This document shows, in pieces, positions 24,517-33,568 of a DNA stretch of 64,000 nucleotides; position 1 is the first letter of the stretch, and every line of letters starts with the position of its first letter. The notes under the pieces are model-generated. The model was not told the DNA's origin. It made no database searches and saw nothing but the letters and a program-made list of their open reading frames with translations. The position numbers were made by a program, and so were the translations under genes. The DNA is from Martinezella lusitana (GTDB lineage Bacteria > Pseudomonadota > Alphaproteobacteria > Rhizobiales > Rhizobiaceae). The stretch lies in NCBI RefSeq assembly GCF_014207095.1, contig NZ_JACHBG010000007.1, positions 248,001 through 312,000 on the forward strand, in the 5' to 3' direction.

Positions 24517-25944
24517 ATGTCTCGAGACGCTGCTTTGGAAATTGCGCGAGCCTATGGTTCGGACGGTCGCTTTCTCCATGATTTGGCAAAGAGGGTTGCC
24601 ATTCCCACTGAGAGCCAGAATGCTGCCCGCATTGCCGACTGCAATCGATATCTCCTTCACTTCGCAGATGATCTGGAGCGGCTCGGGTTTGACCGTCAGA
24701 TCATCTCCAATGAGATGCCTGGCGGCGGACCGTTCCTCATCGCGCGTAGGATCGAGGACCCAGCACTTCCAACCTTGCTGGTCTACGGTCATGCCGATGT
24801 CGTCCTTGGCATGGAGGGTGAATGGAGCGCCAATCGAGACCCATGGACGATCTCCGTCGAAGGCGATCGCATTTTCGGGCGGGGAACGGCGGACAACAAA
24901 GGGCAGCACACGATTGCCGCATTGGCGATCGAAGCTGTGTTGGCAGTACGCCAGCGCCTTGGATACAACCTCGTCTTTCTACTCGAAACCTCCGAGGAGA
25001 CTGGGTCGGCAGGACTTTATGAGTTCTGCGAGAAGTATCAGGATGAGCTGAAAGCGGACTGGCTGATCGCTTCGGATGGCCCACGGCTGATCGCCGATCG
25101 GCCGACGCTCGTCGGTGGGACGCGTGGAACCTACGATTTCGATTTGATCTGCGATCTGCGCGCCGGCGGGCATCATTCCGGTAACTGGGGTGGCCTGATC
25201 GCTAATCCAGCGACGATCCTCAGCAATGCGATAGCCTCCCTCATTTCGGAACAGGGGCATATCAGGGTGCGCGGCATTGTTCCGGATTCGATGCCGCCAG
25301 CCGTCTCACAAGCCCTGCGTGCGATCGAGATCAGGGAAAACCCCGAGGGGCCGAAACTTGATCCCTGGTGGGGCGAGCCGGATTTGACGCCGGCGGAACG
25401 CGTCTTTGGCTGGACCTCTCTGGAGGTCCTGGCGATGACCGCCGGCACACCTGACCATCCGGTCAACGCCATCCCGCCAAAAGCCTGGGCGCGCATGCAA
25501 ATCCGCTATACGGTGGATGTAGATCCCACTCGCTTTCATGAGGCGATCCGGGAATTTCTTGACCGCAAAGGCTTCCATCGCATCCAGATGGTCAGCAGCA
25601 CCTTCGAGTATGATTGGGGCGCCACCCGGCTTGATCCTGAGCATCCGCTGATGAAATGGGCCGTCGCATCCATCCATAGGACGACAGGGCAAGTTGCGAC
25701 CGTCCTTCCCAATGCCGGCGGTTCGTTGCCGAACAATTGCTTTGCCGATCTGCTTGGCATACCGACCGTCTGGGTGCCGCATTCCTATTCAGGCTGCAGT
25801 CAGCATGCGCCGGATGAGCATTTGCTGATACCCCTCGTTGCCGAGGGGCTCGCCATCATGACCGGCCTGTTCTGGGATCTCGGGACAGACGATCCGCCGC
25901 CGAGGCGCGGCTCACAAAATGCCAATCGGGAGCAGGAAGGCTGA
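24517..25944 (+). CDS. M20-family metallopeptidase (dipeptidase type)
   Basis: A 475-residue zinc peptidase. Metal ligands appear in VYGHADVV (near residue 90), GRGTADNKGQHTIA (near 125) and LLETSEETGS (near 158), with the late histidine in HSYSGCSQHAPDEH. It probably hydrolyses small peptides or N-blocked amino acids in the cytoplasm. The ATG at 24517 is used because the family match starts there and GTGAGGG precedes it. It heads an operon with a binding protein and two permeases. Confidence 0.9.
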   Translation: MSRDAALEIARAYGSDGRFLHDLAKRVAIPTESQNAARIADCNRYLLHFADDLERLGFDRQIISNEMPGGGPFLIARRIEDPALPTLLVYGHADVVLGMEGEWSANRDPWTISVEGDRIFGRGTADNKGQHTIAALAIEAVLAVRQRLGYNLVFLLETSEETGSAGLYEFCEKYQDELKADWLIASDGPRLIADRPTLVGGTRGTYDFDLICDLRAGGHHSGNWGGLIANPATILSNAIASLISEQGHIRVRGIVPDSMPPAVSQALRAIEIRENPEGPKLDPWWGEPDLTPAERVFGWTSLEVLAMTAGTPDHPVNAIPPKAWARMQIRYTVDVDPTRFHEAIREFLDRKGFHRIQMVSSTFEYDWGATRLDPEHPLMKWAVASIHRTTGQVATVLPNAGGSLPNNCFADLLGIPTVWVPHSYSGCSQHAPDEHLLIPLVAEGLAIMTGLFWDLGTDDPPPRRGSQNANREQEG

Positions 25945-25991
25945 TGATCACGAGTTGATCGTCAGCGATATAAGAGAGTTGGGAGGAGCGA

Positions 25992-26843
25992 ATGAACCTG
26001 TTGAAATCATGGGTGGCTGTCGGTGTTGCGATAGCCGCTGCGGCCTGCCTTGGTGCTGGCGGCGTCAGCGCGCAGGACGGCGCCAAGGCAGAGGTGCGGA
26101 TCGGCACGGAAGGTGCCTACAAGCCTTGGGCCAGTATGGAGGCTTCCGGAGAATTGGTGGGTTTTGATATAGATCTTGCCAAGGCCGTCTGCGAAGAGAT
26201 GCATCGGTCCTGCCGTTTCGGCACGCAGCCGTGGGAGGGCCTGATCCCGGCGCTTGAGCAGGGCAAGTATGACATCCTGATCGGTGGTATCTCGATTACG
26301 CCGCAGCGCGCAAAGCGGCTGTTGTTTACACAAAGTTACGGCAATTTGCCGATCAATGTCGCCGCCCGGAAAGGCGAAGGACTTAACGGCGCAAAGACCT
26401 GGCCCGACTTGAAAACCGCATTGAAGGGCAAGGCCGTCGGCGTTCAATCAGGCACGCAGAGCCAGAAGTTTGTCGATGCGGAACTGGGCGGCAATGTGAC
26501 GGTGCGGCTCTACGACAATCAGGATAGTCTCAATCTCGATCTGTTAGCCGGCCGTGTCGATGCTGCCGTCGCCGGGCGCTCGCCTTGGGTCGATCTCGTT
26601 CGCTCAGCCAACGGGATGGATGTCGAGATCCTCAGCCCGGACCTCACCTTCAAGGATTTTCCTTATCTGGGCGTCGGCGTTGGCGGATTGCTGCGCAAGA
26701 ATGAGCAGCCGTTGCAGGATGATTGGGACAAGGCGCTTTGTGTGCTCAAGCGAAAGGGTGTCGTCACCCAGATCTCGCAGAAATGGTTGGGTTTCGACAT
26801 CGCAACGGCGCCCGATCCGGATCGCTGCAGGGAAGCCGGTTGA
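25992..26843 (+). CDS. amino-acid ABC transporter binding protein
   Basis: A 283-residue family 3 binding protein with a signal peptide (AVGVAIAAAACLGAGGVSAQ) and the motifs IGTEGAYKPWASMEASGELVGFDIDLA, PWEGLIPALEQGKYDILIGGISITPQR and a C-terminal hinge. Its stop overlaps the permease start (TGATG), so unlike the other importers of this window it lacks an intercistronic hairpin. Ligand unknown; the M20 enzyme upstream suggests a peptide-like or N-acylated amino acid. Confidence 0.92.
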   Translation: MNLLKSWVAVGVAIAAAACLGAGGVSAQDGAKAEVRIGTEGAYKPWASMEASGELVGFDIDLAKAVCEEMHRSCRFGTQPWEGLIPALEQGKYDILIGGISITPQRAKRLLFTQSYGNLPINVAARKGEGLNGAKTWPDLKTALKGKAVGVQSGTQSQKFVDAELGGNVTVRLYDNQDSLNLDLLAGRVDAAVAGRSPWVDLVRSANGMDVEILSPDLTFKDFPYLGVGVGGLLRKNEQPLQDDWDKALCVLKRKGVVTQISQKWLGFDIATAPDPDRCREAG

Positions 26844-27550
26844 TGAGCGCAGCGTCCCTGTCGGCTCTTTTCTCCTGGGATGTGTTGGCATGGAGCAAGC
26901 CCTTGTTAAAAGGGCTTGGTGTAACGGTGATCTGTGCGCTGCTTGGTTATCTCTTCGGCGCACTGCTCGGCCTTCTCATTGCCTTTGCAAAGCTTGGGTC
27001 TTCCCGGCTTCTGTCGGGTGCGGCGACCGCCTACACGGTTCTTCTGCGCGGGGTGCCGCCCTTGCTTGTCATCTTTCTGCTATTCTTCGGCACCAATAGC
27101 CTGCTGATGTGGATTGCGAGCGGCTTCGGATATAATGACTATATCGAGATCGACGCGTTCTTCATCGGCGTCATTGCCGTTACGCTCGTTGTTGCGGCGT
27201 ATAGTACGGAAGTCTATCGCAGCGGGTTCAAGGCGGTGCCGATAGGCCAGTTCGAGGCGTGTCACGCTCTCGGGCTGAGGCCGACGCACGGGATGCTGTT
27301 CGTGGTCATTCCGCAAATGCTGCGGCTCGCACTGCCGGGGCTCGGCAACGTTTGGATCATGGCGGTCAAGGAGACGACACTCCTGTCGATCATTGCCGTC
27401 AGCGAGCTGATGCGCGTGGCAAGCTCGGCCGGGCGCACAACGGGACAACCGTTCCTGTTCTATGGGCTTGCCGCCCTGACCTATTTCACGATCGTCCTCG
27501 TATCGAACCGGTTCTTCCATTGGATGGAAAACAGATTGAGGCATAGCTGA
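26843..27550 (+). CDS. amino-acid ABC transporter permease
   Basis: A 235-residue permease with YTVLLRGVPPLLVIFLLFFG and the coupling loop EACHALGLRPTHGMLFVVIPQML. The start at 26843 uses the TGATG overlap with the binding protein; the longer open frame upstream from 26723 is antisense to no feature but lies in another frame of the binding protein and is ignored. Confidence 0.92.
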   Translation: MSAASLSALFSWDVLAWSKPLLKGLGVTVICALLGYLFGALLGLLIAFAKLGSSRLLSGAATAYTVLLRGVPPLLVIFLLFFGTNSLLMWIASGFGYNDYIEIDAFFIGVIAVTLVVAAYSTEVYRSGFKAVPIGQFEACHALGLRPTHGMLFVVIPQMLRLALPGLGNVWIMAVKETTLLSIIAVSELMRVASSAGRTTGQPFLFYGLAALTYFTIVLVSNRFFHWMENRLRHS

Positions 27551-27554
27551 TCGC

Positions 27555-28241
27555 ATGGATACGGAGCAATTTCTCTATATCGCCGGAAAGCTTTTGGGCG
27601 CATCAACGGCGACGCTCGGTCTGACCGCCTGTGTCGTTCCGCTGGCTTTCGGCTTTGGGGCCCTGGCATCATGGGCCAGATGCTCTCGTCACCGCATCCC
27701 ACGAAGGCTGGCCGACCTCTACGTCTTGATTTTCAGATCGACGCCCATGCTTGTGCAGCTTTTCGTGCTCTACTACGGACTTAGCCAGTTCGAGGTGGTG
27801 CGCAGCAGCTTCGTTTGGCCCCTCTTGCGCGATCCATATATCTGCGCCGTGTTCGCAATGGCGATTGGATCTGGAGCCTACGTCGCCGAGGTCATTCGCG
27901 GCGCCCTCGGCGCCGTCCCGAAGGGTGCAGCGGAGGCCGGCACATCGCTTGGCTTGACCCGCGTCAAGACATTCTTCCTCATCACCCTGCCAATAGCGGC
28001 GCGTAGCGCCATCCCAGCCTCAAGTAGCGAGGTCGTCATCACCATCAAGGCAACGTCTCTCGCCTCGACGGTGACGGTCATGGAACTTACGGGCACGGCG
28101 AGAGATTTGATGAGCGAGACTTATGATGTGATCGAGGTATTTGTCATGGTGTCCGCCATCTATCTTATCCTGAATGCCGTTATCATGCTGTTGTTCAGGA
28201 CCGTCGAAGCGCGTTTCTCAATTCCGGGATTGGCCGCATAG
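27555..28241 (+). CDS. amino-acid ABC transporter permease
   Basis: A 228-residue second permease of the same importer, with FRSTPMLVQLFVLYYGLSQFE and the loop EAGTSLGLTRVKTFFLITLPIA. It follows the first permease by four bases. No ATPase gene follows; the next gene is a secreted VOC protein. The importer must borrow an ATPase, possibly the HisP/GlnQ-type one at 15985-16749 or one elsewhere. Confidence 0.92.
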   Translation: MDTEQFLYIAGKLLGASTATLGLTACVVPLAFGFGALASWARCSRHRIPRRLADLYVLIFRSTPMLVQLFVLYYGLSQFEVVRSSFVWPLLRDPYICAVFAMAIGSGAYVAEVIRGALGAVPKGAAEAGTSLGLTRVKTFFLITLPIAARSAIPASSSEVVITIKATSLASTVTVMELTGTARDLMSETYDVIEVFVMVSAIYLILNAVIMLLFRTVEARFSIPGLAA

Positions 28242-28323
28242 GCTATGCATCTTCATCCGCTTTCTGCTGGCAACCGGGCTCGATCTCGATCAGGATACCT
28301 CAATCACCATGGAGGCCCCGAAT

Positions 28324-29223
28324 ATGCTTGCCCGCAATACCTATACTGCCGGATTTTTCATCGCGGCTTCCCTGATGCAGACCGAGGCGGGGCTCGCCCA
28401 AACGCCCCATGCAGAAGTCGGCGTGGGCGCGCAATATGACACGACCCACGTCTATGTCGCTCCGGACAAGGTGGACGCTTTCGTCACAAGTTTTCTCGGC
28501 ACGTTCGGCGGTACGAGCACGAAGCAGGTGGTTGCGACCGTGACGCCGACGCCGAGCAGCACGACGTCGCAACTTCTCCAAACGCCGGTCGGAACTGTGT
28601 CGCTCTTCGGCTTCAAGACGCCGATCCCTTACCCCTTCGGAGCGGAGCGAACCGGCTATCTGGTGACCGATCTGGATAAAGCTGTCGTCGCAGCCCGCGC
28701 CGTCGGCGCGTCGGTCGTCGTTGAGACCTTCCCCGATCCGATCGGTCGGGATGCCGTCATTCAATGGCCGGGCGGCATCAATATGCAGCTCTACTGGCAT
28801 ATAACCAAGCCCGATTATGCGGCTCTCGATAAAGTTCCCGAGAACCGTGTCTATGTATCACCGGATGCCGTCGACAAGTTCGTCAAAGCCTTCCTGACCT
28901 TTTCTGACGGCAAGGTCGTGTCTGACGACAAAAAGGCCTCCGGCATCGAGATCGGCCGCCCCAACGATACATTTCACCGTCTTCGCATCGAATCTGTCTT
29001 TGGCAAGATGACCGTGCTCGCAACTGACGGTTATCTACCTTACCCCTATGGCCACGAGACGACGGGTTACGAGGTCTCCGATCTTGCCGCGACGCTCGAC
29101 AAGGCCAAGGCGAACGGCGCAACTGTCCTCGTCGATCCCCATACCTCGGACAGAGGTAAGGCGGCGATGGTCGAATTCCCCGGCGGTTATGTCGCCGAGA
29201 TTCATTCGCTTTCCTCGCAGTGA
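28324..29223 (+). CDS. exported protein with two glyoxalase/VOC-like domains
   Basis: A 299-residue protein with a signal peptide (TYTAGFFIAASLMQTEAGLAQ) and two related halves. Each half begins with a TH-VYV.PD or NR-VYV.PD segment followed by KVDAFV / AVDKFV, contains an IPYPFG or LPYPYG motif and ends with an FPGG or WPGG strand (AMVEFPGGYVAEIHS). This is the tandem vicinal-oxygen-chelate fold of glyoxalase, bleomycin-resistance and dioxygenase proteins. The ATG at 28324 is chosen because GGAGG lies eight bases upstream. Export of such a protein is unusual; a binding or periplasmic role is likely. It may be part of the importer operon. Confidence 0.72.
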   Translation: MLARNTYTAGFFIAASLMQTEAGLAQTPHAEVGVGAQYDTTHVYVAPDKVDAFVTSFLGTFGGTSTKQVVATVTPTPSSTTSQLLQTPVGTVSLFGFKTPIPYPFGAERTGYLVTDLDKAVVAARAVGASVVVETFPDPIGRDAVIQWPGGINMQLYWHITKPDYAALDKVPENRVYVSPDAVDKFVKAFLTFSDGKVVSDDKKASGIEIGRPNDTFHRLRIESVFGKMTVLATDGYLPYPYGHETTGYEVSDLAATLDKAKANGATVLVDPHTSDRGKAAMVEFPGGYVAEIHSLSSQ

Positions 29224-29397
29224 GGGCTTGGGGAAATCCTGCCGGTACGAAGCCGTTACCTGAAGGGCATGCATCCAGATACTGGACAGCAGCTGCTCGT
29301 GTCGCTCGGGACATTCTGCCGCAGCGAGTTCAAGGATAGATATTTGCGATCGTCACGAGCCTGACGCTATAGATCCTAGGAATATTGGGGGGGCTAA

Positions 29398-30606
29398 ATG
29401 CAAGCGACTGCACTCGACTTCAATTCCGAGCTACATGCACGGCCGTCAATCTATTTCTCCGGCCCCGCCGTCGTCGAACATATAGCATTGGCAGGAACTG
29501 CGTCCACGGCCCACCATCCAAACCATCGTACCATTGAGGCCGATGATGAATTGGCTGGTGCGTCAACACAGGTCGAGTTTCACACGGAATTCGTTACCGT
29601 GACGAGGGTTACCCCTCTTGAAAGGGAACCGCGGGAATGGCCGGGCAGCAACCTTTCGACAGAAGAGGCCGCGCGACTGGCCGGGCTATCGGACTGGTCG
29701 TTTATTTGCCGATTGGAGATCCTTGTCTGCGGGGCGGCACCAGCCGAACTGGGACCGTTTCTATCGGCATTCCATTTTGGCGACACTGCCGCGTCTACGA
29801 TTGGCGGCGGCGCGGCGCTGGTCTGCTCGGATTTTCGTGTTGGAGACAATAGGTCCAGCCGAGCCATTCTCTTCAACAGCGATCTGAACGCCTATCGTCT
29901 CGGGCGGATGATCCGGCGGGTCTATGAGATCGAGACCTACCGTGTCATGGCGTTGTTGGGTCTTCCGGACGCCAGGCGGCTTGGCCCGGCTCTTGGTGGA
30001 TACGACCGAAAGCTCGTCGAACTGACCAATCGTCATGCGACAACCTCCGCAGAAGAGCACAAGCGTCTTCTTGATGAGATCTCGCAACTTTCAGCCGAGG
30101 TGATTTCCGCGGCCGCGCAGACGCGGAACCGATTTGGCGCGACGGCAGCCTATGCCAAGATCGTCGAGGAGCGCATCGTCGAATTGCGGGAAACGCATGT
30201 GCCGGGTTTCCAGCGCTTCGGAGTGTTCGTCGCCCGACGGTTCAAGCCGGCGGTGAGAAGTTGCGAGGCGACGGCCCTGCGGCTGGAGCAGCTTTCGCAC
30301 GCGACCATGCATCTGATTGATTTGCTGCAGACCCGAATCCAGGTCGATATTGAAGTGCAAAATGCGGTCCAGATCCAGGCGATGGCCGAGCGGGCAGAAA
30401 CGCAGGTGAAGATCCAGAGGGCAGTGGAGGGGCTGTCGATCATTGCGATCAGCTACTATCTTCTAAGCTTGATCAAGGTTGCGTTCGAAACCGCCGATCA
30501 CGCCGGCCTTCATATCGATCCGATCTATATGCTGATTTCGATTCCGGTTGTCATCGGCGCAGTTGCTCTTGCAATCCTGAGGGTAAGGCACGCGCTCAGG
30601 TCATGA
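29398..30606 (+). CDS. DUF3422 family membrane protein
   Basis: A 402-residue protein of the uncharacterised DUF3422 family. The N-terminus has the family's NSELHARP signature (residues 9-16). The long middle part is helical with likely coiled coil, and the end has two hydrophobic segments (SIIAISYYLLSLIKVAF and YMLISIPVVIGAVALAIL) that anchor it in the inner membrane with a small loop. Length and order fit the family. Function is unknown. It stands alone between the VOC gene and a pseudogene. Confidence 0.88.
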   Translation: MQATALDFNSELHARPSIYFSGPAVVEHIALAGTASTAHHPNHRTIEADDELAGASTQVEFHTEFVTVTRVTPLEREPREWPGSNLSTEEAARLAGLSDWSFICRLEILVCGAAPAELGPFLSAFHFGDTAASTIGGGAALVCSDFRVGDNRSSRAILFNSDLNAYRLGRMIRRVYEIETYRVMALLGLPDARRLGPALGGYDRKLVELTNRHATTSAEEHKRLLDEISQLSAEVISAAAQTRNRFGATAAYAKIVEERIVELRETHVPGFQRFGVFVARRFKPAVRSCEATALRLEQLSHATMHLIDLLQTRIQVDIEVQNAVQIQAMAERAETQVKIQRAVEGLSIIAISYYLLSLIKVAFETADHAGLHIDPIYMLISIPVVIGAVALAILRVRHALRS

Positions 30607-30718
30607 GTTCGCTTTGGTGAAACGCAGCGCCGACAGAACAGTCTGGCTGAAATGCAGATGCCGCAGCTCTGTCCCTGCGGGCTTCTTCTCCTCATCGAAC
30701 GCAAGTAGGAGATGACGG

Positions 30719-31551
30719 TTGAGAATAATTGACGTCAGCGAACGGCTGTTACCCATATCCAGATGTACCGATCATGCCTTGCCTACCGGTGGACTGACCA
30801 CGAGCATTGCCGCCGTGACCACGAATATGCTGCGAGACGGCAAGCCTGTCGTCGGATACGGCTATGCCTCCGTCGGCCGGTTCGGGCAGAGCGGTCTGAT
30901 CCGCGAGCGCTTTGCGCCGCGCGTCTTGAATGCATCGCGGGAGCTGCTCATGAACAACGCCGGTGACAATATCGATCCGTTCCGAGCGTGAAAGGCAACG
31001 ATGACCGGTGAAAAGCGCGGTGGCCATGAACCTCTACGATTTGGACCAGGGGCTTACTGCGGCGTCGGTGCTCGCCTCGTTTGGCCTCCGCTGGTTCGAA
31101 GACGCCTGCAGTCCCTTGGACTTTCCAGTTCAAGCCCGCATTGCTGAACGTCTATGCCGGCCGCCTTGCTGCCGGCGAAGCTCTGTTTTCGCTCGCGGAA
31201 GCCAAGCTGCTGGATCGTCACGCAGGGCTACGCCGTGTGCGAGATGTCCTCGTCTTCGATCCTGTCCATTGCTACCGCCTTCCCGGATATATCGACATTG
31301 TCGATCATCTGACGTCACTCGGCTGGGATCGTAATTCCTTCTGGCCGCTTGGCGGGCACTTGTTTTGCCTGCATGTGGTCGCAGCGATGGGGCTTGCCGG
31401 GGCGGAATTGACGCCGTTCGCTTTTTACCCATTCAGCGGCCTGTTTACCGGAGCGATGATCGGTGAAGGGCGGTCAAATCCTCCTGATATTCCAGGCATC
31501 GGGTTTGAATTAAACGATGGTGCCAGGCGCGCGTTCAAGACTTTGACGTGA
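30719..31551 (+). pseudogene. decayed D-tartrate-dehydratase-like enolase-superfamily gene
   Basis: Three fragments in three frames line up in order with one mandelate-racemase-type enzyme closest to D-tartrate dehydratase. Fragment one (30719-30991) has RIIDVSERLLPIS, GKPVVGYGYASVGRFGQSGLIRERFAPR and NAGDNIDP, then a stop. Fragment two (31008 to about 31125) has LYDLDQGLTAAS and RWFEDACSPLDF. Fragment three (about 31129-31551) has AAGEALFSLAEAKLL, WPLGGHLFCLHVVAAMGL and PPDIPGIGFE. About 90-100 residues between fragments one and two, including the catalytic lysine region, are missing. The metal aspartate and catalytic histidine sites are altered (VAMN, PLGGH). It is inactive. Confidence 0.8.
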
Positions 31552-31721
31552 CCTACACCGTGGAAAGCTGGATCCATCCCAGCAGCTATCAGTCATGTGG
31601 CTGTATCTTGCTCCACCACGAACGAAAGCAGGATACACATCGCAAAAGCCGCGGAACAATGCCGACCGCGAAGATTGCAATCGCCAGGGAGCAGGAGATC
31701 AGCGGCCTGGAGTTCAAAGTC

Positions 31722-31758
31722 ACCCAGCCGCTGCCGCAAGGCGCGACAGCGGCTGGGT
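31722..31758 (-). terminator. hairpin downstream of the peptide-type transporter operon
   Basis: ACCCAGCCGCTG (31722-31733) pairs perfectly over 12 bases with CAGCGGCTGGGT (31747-31758). On the minus strand it follows the dual-ATPase stop by 86 bases and is followed by GACTTTGAA, a weak T-run. It probably ends the operon. The remainder of 31552-31843 holds nothing I can identify. Confidence 0.6.
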
Positions 31759-31843
31759 CGGCCGCCGTCACCTTTGGGGCATGTCGGTGACGGGACGACT
31801 GCGGGTAACCCGAGTAGATGGGTAGGCTCTCTGCTTGCGCGCC

Positions 31844-33568
31844 TCACGCGCTTGCCACGGTCTCCGCCTTGGAAAAGATGCGATCGAGCGAGGGCGCCAG
31901 GTGCAAGAGCTCGCGCGTATAGTCATGCTTCGGCGCGGAAAACAGGGTTTCCGTGTCTGCGAGTTCAACGATCTCGCCAGCCTTCATGACCGCAACCCGG
32001 TCGCACATCTGCCGGATGACCGCGAGGTCATGGCTGATAAAGAGAATCGACAGGCCGGCAAGGTCGCGCAGATCTTTCAAGAGATTGAGGATCTGGGCCT
32101 GGACAGAGACGTCGAGCGCCGAGGTCGGTTCATCGCAGATGAGCATTGTTGGTCGTGGCCCCAGCGCCCTGGCGATCGCGACGCGCTGACGCTGGCCGCC
32201 TGAAAATGCATGCGAGAAGCGCGCGCCGGCTTCACCCGGCAGGCCGACGGCCTCGAGCAACGTCCTTGCGTCCAGTCTCGCTTCCTCTTTATTCGCCGCA
32301 AGCCTGTAGAAGAGGATGGGCTCGGCGATCGCCGAATTGATCCGCAGGCGCGGATTGAGTGCCGAATATGGATCCTGAAATACCATCTGCATCGCGCGGC
32401 GGACGGATTGATCGCGGCTGCCTGCAAGGGGCTTTCCCTGAAAGTCGATGTCGCCCGAGCTCTGTGGCACCAACCCGGCGATCGTATTCGCGACGGTGGT
32501 TTTGCCGCAACCGGACTCGCCGACGAGACCGAAGATTTCGCCGCGACGGACGTCGAAGGATACGTCTTTCACGGCCTTGAAGATCGAAGACTTGCGGCCA
32601 GCCAGGAGCGAGCGCTTCCCATATTCCACACAGAGATTGCGGATGTTCAGCACGATGTCGTCGGTCGTTTCCGCGCCGGTCTCGACGCTCTTGCGGCGCA
32701 CGCTTTCACGCGCATCGAGCGTGACCTTGGTTTCCTCGCTTGGAACGGGCAGGCGGTCGAGCCTGACATCGATCGGCGGAACGGCGGCAATCAGCGTGCG
32801 GGCATAGGGCGCCTTCGGCGCGGTCAGCACCTCGCGTGTCGGGCCGCTCTCGATCACACAGCCGTTCTGCATGATGGTCACGCGGTCGGCGATTTCGGCG
32901 ACGACGCCCATATTGTGCGTCACGAGCAAAACGCCGACCCGACGCTCGTTGGCGAGATCGCGAATAAGTTTCAGGATCTGCGCCTGGACGGATACGTCAA
33001 GCGCCGTGGTCGGTTCGTCAGCGACGAGCAGTTTGGGATTGCAGGCAAGCGCAGTGGCGATGACAACGCGTTGGCGCTGGCCGCCCGACAACTGATGCGG
33101 ATAGCTGCCCAATCGCCGTTCCGGTTCCGGAATGCCGACGGCCCGCATCAGGTCGAGCGCACGGGTGCGGGCTTCGCGGCGGCTGATGTTCAGATGCGTC
33201 AGCATGCCCTCGCATAACTGGCTCTCGACCGTAAACAGCGGATTGAGGCTGGTCATGGGATCCTGGAAGATCGCGCCGACATCGCGGCCGGGTACGATGC
33301 CTTCGGTGCGGCCGGTATGCACATCGATGGGCTTGCCGGCGATCACGATCGATCCGGCAGCGATCCGGCCCGGCGTCTGCAACAGGCCCATGAGCGCATT
33401 GCCGACGGTGGTCTTGCCGGCGCCGGACTCGCCGACCAACGCGTGGATCTCGCCCGGAGCAATAGTCAGATTGACGTCGTTGACCGCCGCCAGCGTCTCG
33501 CCATTGGCAAGGGGATACTCGACCCGCAAATTCCTGATGTCGAGGACAGGTGTCTGTACGTTTATCAT
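31844..33568 (-). CDS. dual-domain peptide-type ABC transporter ATPase (DppD-DppF fusion)
   Basis: A 574-residue fusion of two ATPases. The first has Walker A GESGAGKTT, signature LSGGQRQRV and Walker B LLVADEPTTALD. The second has GESGCGKTT, FSGGQRQRV and MLICDEPTSALD, so both sites look active. Fused ATPases of this kind serve peptide, nickel or oligosaccharide family-5 importers. The ATG at 33568 overlaps the stop of the permease by one base (TGATG). The open frame extends further upstream but in the permease's shadow. Confidence 0.95.
   Translation of the reverse strand: MINVQTPVLDIRNLRVEYPLANGETLAAVNDVNLTIAPGEIHALVGESGAGKTTVGNALMGLLQTPGRIAAGSIVIAGKPIDVHTGRTEGIVPGRDVGAIFQDPMTSLNPLFTVESQLCEGMLTHLNISRREARTRALDLMRAVGIPEPERRLGSYPHQLSGGQRQRVVIATALACNPKLLVADEPTTALDVSVQAQILKLIRDLANERRVGVLLVTHNMGVVAEIADRVTIMQNGCVIESGPTREVLTAPKAPYARTLIAAVPPIDVRLDRLPVPSEETKVTLDARESVRRKSVETGAETTDDIVLNIRNLCVEYGKRSLLAGRKSSIFKAVKDVSFDVRRGEIFGLVGESGCGKTTVANTIAGLVPQSSGDIDFQGKPLAGSRDQSVRRAMQMVFQDPYSALNPRLRINSAIAEPILFYRLAANKEEARLDARTLLEAVGLPGEAGARFSHAFSGGQRQRVAIARALGPRPTMLICDEPTSALDVSVQAQILNLLKDLRDLAGLSILFISHDLAVIRQMCDRVAVMKAGEIVELADTETLFSAPKHDYTRELLHLAPSLDRIFSKAETVASA

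Noticed and set aside
30607..31843. Possible insertion sequence causing the tartrate-dehydratase decay
   Set aside because: No transposase frame, terminal inverted repeat or target duplication was seen; the damage looks like deletion plus frameshifts.
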